Shown here: positions 21,879 to 29,421 of the stretch, piece after piece
Position numbering within the stretch: the stretch's first letter is position 1
Layout: each line of letters opens with the position of its first letter
DNA from: a virus
Reading direction: 5' to 3' (one strand)
Virus record (IMG/VR): IMGVR_UViG_3300004369_000097
Span: 1-29,421 of that record
Length of the DNA stretch: 29,421 nt
The notes under the pieces: generated by a model
Databases searched by the model: none
Seen by the model: only the letters and a program-made list of their open reading frames with translations
What the model was told of the DNA's origin: nothing
Made by a program: the position numbers and the translations under genes

Positions 21879-24800
21879 ACTTCACCTTCTTCGGTATTAC
21901 CGTTTGCCCATTCAATCTGGAAAGAAACTGCCTCTTCCTGTTGAACGTTCTCTTGTATTCCGCTGGCACTATTGGTTGAAAGCGCTACAATTGTTGTATT
22001 CTGATCTACTTGATCGAATATCTCTCGGATCACTACATCCTGCCCGTCTTTATCCAAATGGTCAAACACCGTGAACCCCACGTTAACAGTTAGTTTTTCA
22101 ATGTGAGCTATCGAATAGCTGACAGCCGTTCCGCCCGATGCCAGAGTCCCCCAGCTATTCTGAGGGCCTGCCAAAGTGATATTCACGCCATCGATATCAG
22201 CGATCCTGTACCAATCGTCACTTCCGATCTTAAACAAGTAATTCTGAATGAAGTTACTGTCATCTGTGATTAAATCTGGGTCTGTTTCGCCGTTTTGACC
22301 ACCTTGCATACTGAATTCTGCTTCATGATCGAATAGAGTAGTTAGTTTAAGACCACGATATCCAAACAAACCAGCCGCTCCCTCTACCAGTCTACGGTAG
22401 ATTTTCACGCCATTGGCACTGCCAACATCTCCATCTGAATATCCTTCAATCCAGAAATCTACGCCATCAAACTCAATGATTTCGTACTCCACATCTTCAT
22501 AAACAAACAAATCTCTGTGATCCATGTATTCATGAATGTTAGTCGGAGTGAATTCGGTATCGTTCAACTCAATAAAAGCTCTGTAAGTGACTTCTAGTTC
22601 GCCAGTGGTGCTTGTGTCAATCTCATTGTCGTTGTCATCTAGCAATCTGTAAGACACACCGCTAACGTTCGTCGTTGGAAGTGATACATCATATTTAATA
22701 TGCAGCTTTCCATCTATGATTTTATCGATCTCAAAAGCCGTGGCTGAATATGCAAGAATCTCAACCTTCCAAGAGCCACCACTGTAGTCTGGAGTATTCT
22801 CAACATCCCACAGCGTCTTGACTCCCAAAACTGTGTAGTCAACTTCGTCATCTGACAGTTTGATTAGATTGTCTTGAGTAATGTCGGTTTTGTCGTTTCC
22901 ATAAAGAACATTTGTGATATTGAATGTGAACATCGATTCATCGAGAGGTTCTGGAACAGCAGACGTGACTCTTGCTGTTTTGTCTTGAATATCTCCCAAG
23001 AAGTATGTCCCAGCATTCAGTGATGGTGACAACACCTCCATGAAGTGTTTATTCAGTGGGAAGATGCCAAGGTCATCCAAGCCAACATCTGGAGAGATGA
23101 AGGAGATGCTGTCGTTATATGCTGTGCCAAATTTTCCAGAAACAACTGTTGTCTGTTCTGAAATCTGACCACGATCTGGAATCAGTTCGGGCGGCGTAGT
23201 GAACGACATTGTTCTGGTGAAGATCGTATTTGCATTTCCAGAAATTACATATTCTGAATGATCCACTGTGATGATCGCTTGGATTTCCTCAACTGGAGAT
23301 TGAATAAATTCTTCGACTCCTCCAAGATAATTGACAGAGAATATCTGTGCATGGAATGGCAGGTATTCTCCTAGAATGTCAGCAGCTTCAGAGATTCTGT
23401 CATTGGATAGTTCTTCGACTTCAATGTCGAATGACATCATGCTACTAATACAGGCACCACAAGGATCGACAAAATCTTTATCGATCATACAGGCATCATA
23501 GGAATCACGGGTACTACCGTTGTATTCTTCCATGTTGTAAATGTTCTCAGAGTACGGGAACTCTGTCCTGATCTTTCCAAAGACAAGGAACTTGTGCCAT
23601 GGATGCTTCACAGGGATCAGAATGTCAAAGAGAGGATCGGACTCCTCGATCAATCTGACATTCCAATTCTTCGGAGGGTATTGCTGGTCGGCTTCATCAC
23701 GCTGATCCATAAGAGGAAGTAAACGAATGTACTCTTCAATGTTTTGTTGTGTGGGATTCTCTGGCTGGTTGTACTCATAAAGCACACGAACAATATCTCC
23801 TTCGTAGAGAGGGGTGTTGCTGGCCGAGAGTTGATCTCCAATCCAAGTCATTCGAACTATGCAGTCATCTCCTACGTCGAATGCGACGTAATCTGAGGAG
23901 TATTCTGTGTACTCATCCTCGCCTTCCCTTCTGACCCACAATCCAAAATTTGTATCGTTGATCGGGAGAACGATGCTCTCTTTGGTCAAGGTGAATGTTG
24001 GACTGTCAGAAACAAGGAAAGATTCCTGATAGGTGTATGGAGACACCAATTGCCAGTATTGGACTGTTGACAACAAACTCATTCCAGCTTGGGAAAAAGC
24101 TTGTTCTAACCCTTCCTTTGTTCCTTTTTTCTTGAACAAAGACACGGCTTCTTTGATTTGCCGTCTCCAAAGTGTGGGGTCTCCAGATTTCAACTTATGA
24201 TGAAATAGATTTGAGAGATAGACCAACATTGTTTCATGTAATGCGTTGGCATCAAACAAGTCGATGATCTGGTTGGCTTGATCTTCTAGGAATCTAAAGC
24301 CTTCAGCAATTGATTCATTCAAGTTGTGAAGTTGACGAGGCGTCAGGTCGTTGTCGCAAATTACAGCCTTGAACATCTCTGGAAGATATCGCTCCAACAA
24401 AGTTGGGTATTTGTATTCCGATGTCACATGTGTTGGAATTGTTTGTACAGACTGTCCATCTCCTAAGATTTTGAATGGGATATGAGATGACAAAGATTCG
24501 CCATTAGTATTTGGCGTCCAAGTCCAACAAATGAAATAATCACCTGCACGAACAGAGCCTTCTGGGTTCCATTCGAATTGGAATTGTCCAATGATCGGAT
24601 TGTCGTCTTCATCTACAGATTGTGTAAGACGTGACTCTTCAGGCGTCGTAGAAAGCCAAGCTGGGTTGCTGGTTGTGCCCAGAACAAAAACAGCAACTCT
24701 GTCTTTGTAATAGAACATTGATCTGTTTGCCGTCGATGAAATTTGATCTTTGATCCTGTTAACAATGAGTTGATTTTCTTCTGTGGGATCATCGCACAAA

Positions 24801-25024
24801 GTTTTCTGGGCAACTTTGAGTTCTTCTACTAACGTGGCGTCATCATTGATAAGTTCATATTCTCCAAAGTTGTTGCCTAGAAAATCACGCTCAGTAAAGT
24901 ACACAGTGATCCTGTCGATCTTGTATGGGTTGGAATCAAAGCACCCCTCTGCATCAGGCGTGGTGATTTCAAACAAGATCGTATCTGTGATCTTCGGTTT
25001 CTCTGTGATTTTTTTAAGTGCCAT
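21875..25024 (-). CDS. Baseplate wedge protein, P2 gpI / T4 gp7-like
   Basis: 1049 residues. The N-terminal 200 residues form a beta-rich domain with an NPYKIDRITVYFTERDFLG start. Residues about 205-330 carry the tail-protein-I signature: YPTLLERYLPEMFKAV, NLNESIAEGFRFLEDQANQI, MLVYLSNLFHHKL and an RRQIKEAVSLFKKKGTKEGLEQAF stretch. That segment matches the gpI/Mu gp48-type helical region that links wedge subunits. The remaining 700 residues are Asp/Glu/Thr-rich beta domains, probably forming the outer wedge arm. T4 gp7 is of similar size, 1032 residues. The stop of the upstream gp6-like gene overlaps the start (TAATG), and the gene is coupled to the next by ATGA. Confidence 0.92.
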   Translation of the reverse strand: MALKKITEKPKITDTILFEITTPDAEGCFDSNPYKIDRITVYFTERDFLGNNFGEYELINDDATLVEELKVAQKTLCDDPTEENQLIVNRIKDQISSTANRSMFYYKDRVAVFVLGTTSNPAWLSTTPEESRLTQSVDEDDNPIIGQFQFEWNPEGSVRAGDYFICWTWTPNTNGESLSSHIPFKILGDGQSVQTIPTHVTSEYKYPTLLERYLPEMFKAVICDNDLTPRQLHNLNESIAEGFRFLEDQANQIIDLFDANALHETMLVYLSNLFHHKLKSGDPTLWRRQIKEAVSLFKKKGTKEGLEQAFSQAGMSLLSTVQYWQLVSPYTYQESFLVSDSPTFTLTKESIVLPINDTNFGLWVRREGEDEYTEYSSDYVAFDVGDDCIVRMTWIGDQLSASNTPLYEGDIVRVLYEYNQPENPTQQNIEEYIRLLPLMDQRDEADQQYPPKNWNVRLIEESDPLFDILIPVKHPWHKFLVFGKIRTEFPYSENIYNMEEYNGSTRDSYDACMIDKDFVDPCGACISSMMSFDIEVEELSNDRISEAADILGEYLPFHAQIFSVNYLGGVEEFIQSPVEEIQAIITVDHSEYVISGNANTIFTRTMSFTTPPELIPDRGQISEQTTVVSGKFGTAYNDSISFISPDVGLDDLGIFPLNKHFMEVLSPSLNAGTYFLGDIQDKTARVTSAVPEPLDESMFTFNITNVLYGNDKTDITQDNLIKLSDDEVDYTVLGVKTLWDVENTPDYSGGSWKVEILAYSATAFEIDKIIDGKLHIKYDVSLPTTNVSGVSYRLLDDNDNEIDTSTTGELEVTYRAFIELNDTEFTPTNIHEYMDHRDLFVYEDVEYEIIEFDGVDFWIEGYSDGDVGSANGVKIYRRLVEGAAGLFGYRGLKLTTLFDHEAEFSMQGGQNGETDPDLITDDSNFIQNYLFKIGSDDWYRIADIDGVNITLAGPQNSWGTLASGGTAVSYSIAHIEKLTVNVGFTVFDHLDKDGQDVVIREIFDQVDQNTTIVALSTNSASGIQENVQQEEAVSFQIEWANGNTEEGEV

Positions 25025-26580
25025 TATTCGTAAATGAAGTTGATTTCCAAAGTCTTTGGCCTGATGATCTCAAAGAACTTGGCAACAACCAATTCTCCTG
25101 AATTTTCTTCATCTTCTGTCAAGAAGTTCAATATCACACTTTTAACTTCTTTGACATCTGATATTTCTTTAATCAAGTCTCCAGCCTTCAAATCCTTGTT
25201 GTATTCCCAGTTGTTTAAGGAAAAGAATGTGTCCAGCCTGCGTGTGACTCGATCTCTGTATTCCTCTTCGAACTTCTTGTAGAACTTATTCATGAGCAAA
25301 TCTACGCTGACATCTACTTCAAGAATCACACCATCTCTGATACAGACGTAATCTGTTATCATTTTTTTGCTATCAACTTCTTCTTGAAGCAGAACTTTAA
25401 GTTCGTTACTTGCTAGGGCTAAATCGTCATTGCCATCTTTTGCAAGCACATACAAATCAATCACATTTGCCGCACAACCATGGTTTCTAAGGACCGCTGT
25501 AGATTTTCCGATTTGTCCGGTGTAAGGTGTAACGAATTGATCTGCCAGAGTCTTATAGTCATCACCTGTTACAGCACGATGTTGAAGCCTCATCCAGCGA
25601 GGAAGCTTGAATTTGATGTCTTCGATGGTGTCGCCTTCATATCCATGTTCTCCACGGGTGTAGTTGATGAATGTAACAGGGATTCTGAAATCAAAACCGG
25701 GAACAATGAATGTCCTTTGAAATTCCAATGATCCTGTAGTGATGTTTCCGGCAATTCCACCACCAATTCTATAAGTAACACTGATTTCGGCACCACGAGC
25801 CGGAATTTGTCCTGCTCTAGCGCTTCCAAACATAATGAACGCCTTCCAATCAGGGCTGAATTCAACTCTGAATTCTTTCCTCTTTTTCGAGTCGGTGAAC
25901 CATTGAACTTGTTCCCATTCCTCGCCATCAACATACACTCTCACGGAATTATAAATTACAGATGGAGACCCAAGTGCATTGGCTTGATTTGGTTCACCTG
26001 TTGCTGTGAAAGCATCAGTTCTTGTCTTTCCTTCTATTCCAACAATTGTGGTATTGAGAGAAAGTCCAGCAGGGATAATGATATCTTCATCAAAAATTGG
26101 TTGATTATTCGCATTGGCAGGATATAGCTCCATGCTTCTGCTGCCTAACTCCGTACCAAAATCGATTCTTTGTCCACCCGGAATCAGTAAATCTGTTTCC
26201 AAAGTTGAGTTGATACTGGCTGACCAGAGAGACCTTGCTGCAATTGGAGGAAGTGGCTTGAACCCTACAAGTTGAGCCAATCGAAATGCGTTATCGAGTT
26301 CTGATACAGTGTCAATAAAAATTTCATTGGCAATCTGGTCCATCTTAAACGACAATGTATCGGCAATAAATGCCCAATTCTCGATCAGCATGATGGCTAG
26401 ATCAGATTCAACAAAGTCAGTAAATGTTTCACCAAACTTTTCTTTGATGAATTCAACCAGTCTTGTCTTTAGCGACCAGAAGTCTTGGTTGGTGTAGTTT
26501 AAGTTTACCAACTCTGGCGTTTTGATTATGTTCGACTCATCATAAGGAGTCACTTCAAAGGGACAATTCTGAAATGCCAT
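25024..26580 (-). CDS. Baseplate J-like wedge protein (T4 gp6-like)
   Basis: 518 residues. ATG at 26580 overlaps the upstream stop (TAATG) and has GGAGG upstream. The N-terminal helices carry NYTNQDFWSLKTRLVEFIKEKFG (28-50), then DFVESDLAIMLIENWAFIADTLSFKMDQIANEIFIDT (about 54-90), a strong match to the baseplate J signature (Y-x-x-x-D-f-x-x-l-r-x-r-l..., D-x-g-x-x-l-i-e-x-x-A-x-x-x-D-x-l-x-Y-x-x-d). A beta-rich middle and a C-terminal helical region (EEEYRDRVTRRLDTFFSL, LKAGDLIKEISDVKEVKSV) complete the pattern. These proteins form the wedge ring around the hub. It lies between gp25-like and gpI/gp7-like genes, the conserved order of contractile baseplates. Confidence 0.95.
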   Translation of the reverse strand: MAFQNCPFEVTPYDESNIIKTPELVNLNYTNQDFWSLKTRLVEFIKEKFGETFTDFVESDLAIMLIENWAFIADTLSFKMDQIANEIFIDTVSELDNAFRLAQLVGFKPLPPIAARSLWSASINSTLETDLLIPGGQRIDFGTELGSRSMELYPANANNQPIFDEDIIIPAGLSLNTTIVGIEGKTRTDAFTATGEPNQANALGSPSVIYNSVRVYVDGEEWEQVQWFTDSKKRKEFRVEFSPDWKAFIMFGSARAGQIPARGAEISVTYRIGGGIAGNITTGSLEFQRTFIVPGFDFRIPVTFINYTRGEHGYEGDTIEDIKFKLPRWMRLQHRAVTGDDYKTLADQFVTPYTGQIGKSTAVLRNHGCAANVIDLYVLAKDGNDDLALASNELKVLLQEEVDSKKMITDYVCIRDGVILEVDVSVDLLMNKFYKKFEEEYRDRVTRRLDTFFSLNNWEYNKDLKAGDLIKEISDVKEVKSVILNFLTEDEENSGELVVAKFFEIIRPKTLEINFIYE

Positions 26581-27008
26581 TATGCTCCTCCTAGCGGTAT
26601 TTGTAATTCCAATGCTTGAATGTCACTAATGTCTTGAGGATCAACAAACTCAATCTTGATAAACAATATGTGTTCTTTGTCTTCTCTAGGATCATCTGGG
26701 TTAAGAAATTGATCTGGGATACTGGATGTGACCATAATGTTTGTTATTTCAACCCTAGGTTCCCATTTGTTTAATGAATCTCCAATCATTCTTCTAGCAT
26801 TATCTTCTAACATAGCGTCATTTGGTTCAAAGAATAATTGTCTAAGGGGAGTCCCGAATTTTGGAAGCATGACTCGTTCACCCGGATTGGTCAAAAGAAG
26901 CTGAAGCATATCAGCTTTAATTTGATCTACATTGGTCTTTTGCGCAAAAGTTCCTCTTGGTGTTTTCACCAAAGGGTATTGCAATCCAATAAATTTTGCT
27001 CTTGCCAT
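26580..27008 (-). CDS. gp25-like baseplate wedge protein
   Basis: 142 residues; ATG at 27008 with AGAGG upstream. The family motif NVDQIKADMLQLLLTNPGERVMLPKFGTPLRQLFFEPND (about 26-64) contains the L-L-T-x-P-G-E-R-x-m-x-P-x-F-G core of GPW/gp25 proteins. A beta-rich end (VEITNIMVTSSIP, KEHILFIKIEFVDPQD) follows. The length agrees with T4 gp25 (132) and P2 gpW (115). The protein joins the wedge to the tail sheath start. Its ATG follows the spike stop by nine bases. Confidence 0.96.
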   Translation of the reverse strand: MARAKFIGLQYPLVKTPRGTFAQKTNVDQIKADMLQLLLTNPGERVMLPKFGTPLRQLFFEPNDAMLEDNARRMIGDSLNKWEPRVEITNIMVTSSIPDQFLNPDDPREDKEHILFIKIEFVDPQDISDIQALELQIPLGGA

Positions 27009-27017
27009 TCTTGCCTC

Positions 27018-29354
27018 TTATCCTGCTGGAACTTGTACAATTTGTTCACTACCGCTACCGCCACTGCCCGTGTTAATGTCCTGAAGTTCCTCGTCTTCAA
27101 CACATCCCTTCTTGCCACAATTTGCCATAGCAGATTCATATTCCTCACAACCACTTCCACAATCTGGAGGTGTTTGACACGGGTGATGACCAGATGCAAA
27201 TACACGCTCACTCATGGCTTTTTCAGTCCAGTGAGTAATACCAGTGAGTGGGCAGATAATAGGGCATCTTGAAATGATGACACTGTATAAACATGGCCCA
27301 CAACATTTCTTTCCTTCTTCTGGTGGACAATCACGACCAGCCATAAGTAAGATTTTCTTCTCAGCAAAGAAGATGTGAAGTTCTCCACTGTATCTGAAGT
27401 GAACATCTTCGGCAGCAGTAATGAACTTCTTGGTAACATAGGTAAACTTGTCAGATGGATTGCACTCCTTGTCTCCGACCAAAACAATGTCCATGTCATA
27501 AGTCTGTCTAATAGAATGCCCTCCAGCACGAAGGTAGATCACACCCGGTTCTCCCTTTGGTCTCCCTTGGAATCGCATGATGTGCGGCCCTCGACATTCA
27601 CATTCATCACATGCGTTGCAATACTTGTCATCATCTCCAGCACAATGTGGATGGAAAATTTGAATCCATTGCTGCTGTGTCTCACGCTGTGAGAAGTCGT
27701 CGTTGTATCTCATCTCCAAACCGTATCCAGACTTGATCTGGATATAAGCTTTGGTAGCGTTATTGATTGGAGTTCCACCTTCCGAACGACATGGGCCACA
27801 CTGCTTATTCAGATGATCGACCATGTTGATGACGTGCTTGGATGTGCTTTCCAAATGAATTCCACGCTGTTCTCCAGCATAGTTTGGAGGACATCCGGGG
27901 CAGTCCTTTGCAGGCTCGGTATGATCGTTCAATTCGATCTTGTTGCCTGTGGCCGTCAAGAGTTTGATGAAGTTTTGCTCCCCACGCAATTTGGAAAGTT
28001 TCTCTACATCACTCATGGCAAACAAATGGCCTGTGGCTGATTTCATCCACATCACACCGAGGTATTTGTCATTGCAACCAAAATCAAATGGTTGCAATGA
28101 TCGTTCCCACTCGGGTTTGCCTTTGGGTTCTTCTACAGAATCATCCATGACCCAAGTGTGTCCACTGATTGACAACATCTGAATTCCCGATTGAGGAAGA
28201 TGGCATCTGTTATTTTGCGGAGTGCCCGGACCTTTGTATGGGCGACATTCATTCTGGTGCTTAAAAAATGGATTAGCTCCAGTGTTGGTTCTGTCATATT
28301 TTGTTTGAACTGGAGCGGGACTATTTGGAGTGCTTGGATGTCCTTGAATGATGTTTTCGCACGACATGCCTTTTGGATTAGAACAACCGGGAAGACACAG
28401 AGACTCTTTCTCAATTGGCTTCCCTTTAATGTCAGTCCTATAAGGCAGCAGTGAATGCAGTGTCGCAGATAAAGTTTTGTGAACGGCGCAGTTCTGAATT
28501 CCTACACCGGATGTCGGCCTCAACAAATCGCCGGTCCCCGGATCAGGAGGACATGATGGATGCGCCCACTGGCCTCCATAGTGTAAGTGGTCGTCCTTGA
28601 ACATCATCCAGTTTCCACAACCAGACATGAGTTCAATTCTTTTCCAACGACGATTGCACTTGGGGTCTCCATCCACCATCTTAAGCATGTGCTTTTCTGG
28701 CGTCTTGAAACCATAGATGTTTGGAAACGTTGATCTCTGTTGTTCCAGAGTATCTTCCAAGAATGCGTTTAGAGTCTTGCCGTCTTGACCATTGTAACTC
28801 TCTGTATTCCAAGGAGGATAAACCTGAGATTCATCATTTGGGCCAACCAGATAACCTTTTCTGTGACCTCTCCAGATAGCCTCCCATTCTCTAATGGGAT
28901 ATCCGAACTTAGAGCCACCCGGACCTCTATCTCTATGCCAAGTTGTTCCGAGATAGAATGCTTGGCATCTGTCTCCATTATCAAACACTATGCAAAGAGT
29001 AGAACCTGCTGGTGGAACCCAGTTTAGACCACAATCGTCAAATCCACCCATTGGAGAAATTGGACGAGCAAACGGTAAGGCTAGTACATCTGTTTTTGGT
29101 TCATGTAGTCTTGGATGGAAATATCGAACTCGATTCTCTTTGTATGGATCAATTGTCTCGACACAAAGCGCACGAGTCATCGCACTCTCTTTATTAGTTT
29201 GCTGTTTCTGTGGAAATTTTCTTTTCCGTGTTTCTTGAGATTGCTCCCCAACAACGCTTAAAACATTTTCCAATAACGCAACACGACCATAAAGATTCTT
29301 TACGATATCATCTAATGAACTCTGATCCGTTTCCCCGATATCTGATATTTGCAT
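27018..29354 (-). CDS. Cysteine-rich baseplate spike/hub protein, gp5-OB-like
   Basis: 778 residues from ATG 29354, with TAGGAG about five bases upstream; a TTG-type start further up lacks support. Residues about 15-40 form a helix (SLDDIVKNLYGRVALLENVLS). Residues 70-150 match the gp5 OB-fold of contractile spikes: NRVRYFHPRLHEPKTDVLALPFARPI, then LNWVPPAGSTLCIVFDNGD and AFYLGTTWHRDRG. The rest is a long region with short strand repeats, consistent with an elongated shaft. I count about 35 Cys, clustered as CPGCPP, CGPC, CNACDECEC, CCGPC and others, which is unusual in a spike. No lysozyme domain like that of T4 gp5 is seen. The end is a Gly/Ser linker. The order with gp25 and gp6 genes supports the role. 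Confidence 0.9.
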   Translation of the reverse strand: MQISDIGETDQSSLDDIVKNLYGRVALLENVLSVVGEQSQETRKRKFPQKQQTNKESAMTRALCVETIDPYKENRVRYFHPRLHEPKTDVLALPFARPISPMGGFDDCGLNWVPPAGSTLCIVFDNGDRCQAFYLGTTWHRDRGPGGSKFGYPIREWEAIWRGHRKGYLVGPNDESQVYPPWNTESYNGQDGKTLNAFLEDTLEQQRSTFPNIYGFKTPEKHMLKMVDGDPKCNRRWKRIELMSGCGNWMMFKDDHLHYGGQWAHPSCPPDPGTGDLLRPTSGVGIQNCAVHKTLSATLHSLLPYRTDIKGKPIEKESLCLPGCSNPKGMSCENIIQGHPSTPNSPAPVQTKYDRTNTGANPFFKHQNECRPYKGPGTPQNNRCHLPQSGIQMLSISGHTWVMDDSVEEPKGKPEWERSLQPFDFGCNDKYLGVMWMKSATGHLFAMSDVEKLSKLRGEQNFIKLLTATGNKIELNDHTEPAKDCPGCPPNYAGEQRGIHLESTSKHVINMVDHLNKQCGPCRSEGGTPINNATKAYIQIKSGYGLEMRYNDDFSQRETQQQWIQIFHPHCAGDDDKYCNACDECECRGPHIMRFQGRPKGEPGVIYLRAGGHSIRQTYDMDIVLVGDKECNPSDKFTYVTKKFITAAEDVHFRYSGELHIFFAEKKILLMAGRDCPPEEGKKCCGPCLYSVIISRCPIICPLTGITHWTEKAMSERVFASGHHPCQTPPDCGSGCEEYESAMANCGKKGCVEDEELQDINTGSGGSGSEQIVQVPAG

Positions 29355-29361
29355 AATTCTC

Positions 29362-29421
29362 CTACTTACAACACTTTGGTTGCCATCCTGCTGAACCCAC
29401 GCCACCAATCGGGTCAAAACA
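29362..29421 (-). CDS. C-terminal end of the upstream gene, partial
   Basis: The frame that ends with TAG at 29362 translates as CFDPIGGVGSAGWQPKCCK, a plausible C-terminus with several Cys like the spike that follows. Its stop is seven bases before the spike ATG. In contractile tails the gene before the spike is often a hub or tail-chaperone gene, but 19 residues do not identify it. Confidence 0.6.
   Translation of the reverse strand, partial: CFDPIGGVGSAGWQPKCCK

Noticed and set aside
27018-29354. VgrG or lysozyme identity for the spike
   Set aside because: Only the OB-fold is supported. No lysozyme Glu-x8-Asp-x5-Thr motif or VgrG-type gp27 domain is visible, so the more general call is used.
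1-29421. tRNA genes, CRISPR arrays, insertion sequences and attachment sites
   Set aside because: I looked for cloverleaf-like segments, regularly spaced repeats, transposase motifs and terminal inverted repeats and found none. The tandem repeats are in-frame protein repeats without spacers.

Overview
This window is most likely from the late, virion-building region of a large contractile-tailed (myovirus-type) bacteriophage, probably a jumbo phage. The evidence is a run of T4/P2-type baseplate genes on the minus strand: a gp5-like OB-fold spike, a gp25-like wedge protein, a gp6/gpJ-like wedge protein and a P2 gpI/T4 gp7-like wedge protein. Genes are densely packed, with stop/start overlaps of the ATGA and TAATG kind, freestanding homing endonucleases are present, and there are no tRNA, rRNA or bacterial housekeeping genes. 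No gene-free stretch exceeds about 100 bases. The host cannot be read from the sequence; a Gram-negative host is only an inference.

Layout, in the direction of transcription of the minus strand (right to left). 29421-25024: the C-terminal tail of an upstream gene, the Cys-rich spike, gp25-like and gp6-like proteins. 25024-20611: a 1049-aa tail-protein-I-like wedge protein, a 158-aa conserved structural protein and a 258-aa fiber or baseplate-attachment protein. 20602-19444: a GT-A-like glycosyltransferase and an unrecognised 204-aa protein. 18036-12116: a coiled-coil protein, then three adjacent paralogous proteins with PKD-type beta domains. 12104-10906: a Rossmann-type (DUF115/GT42-like) protein and a small protein. 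7729-6011: a GT-B-like fragment, a short MscS-like membrane protein and a 205-aa virion-type protein followed by a strong UUCG-loop terminator. 5930-1: a GT9 (heptosyltransferase-like) glycosyltransferase, a 79-aa protein, a GIY-YIG homing endonuclease in two frames, an actin/MreB/Hsp70-fold ATPase, a possible 59-aa ORF, a protein with two DUF5659-like repeats, and a long Pro/Ala/Ser-rich protein that runs off the left edge.

Two islands run on the plus strand against this late block. Island 1 (7761-10913) carries two overlapping small ORFs, a full-length aldehyde dehydrogenase with intact active-site residues, a 76-aa protein and a UDP-glucose/GDP-mannose dehydrogenase that lacks the usual C-terminal domain. 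Island 2 (18111-19447) carries a LAGLIDADG endonuclease, apparently expressed as a leaderless mRNA from a consensus-like promoter, overlapping a nucleoside 2-deoxyribosyltransferase-like gene.

The most interesting feature is the mixture. Four or so glycosyltransferase-like genes and two NAD(P)-dependent sugar or aldehyde dehydrogenases sit inside a tail/baseplate block. This suggests that the phage makes a modified sugar and attaches it to its own virion, or alters a host glycan. The actin-like ATPase and the MscS-like protein are two further host-like proteins with no assigned role here. All functional statements come from reading the protein sequences by eye; no database search was run.
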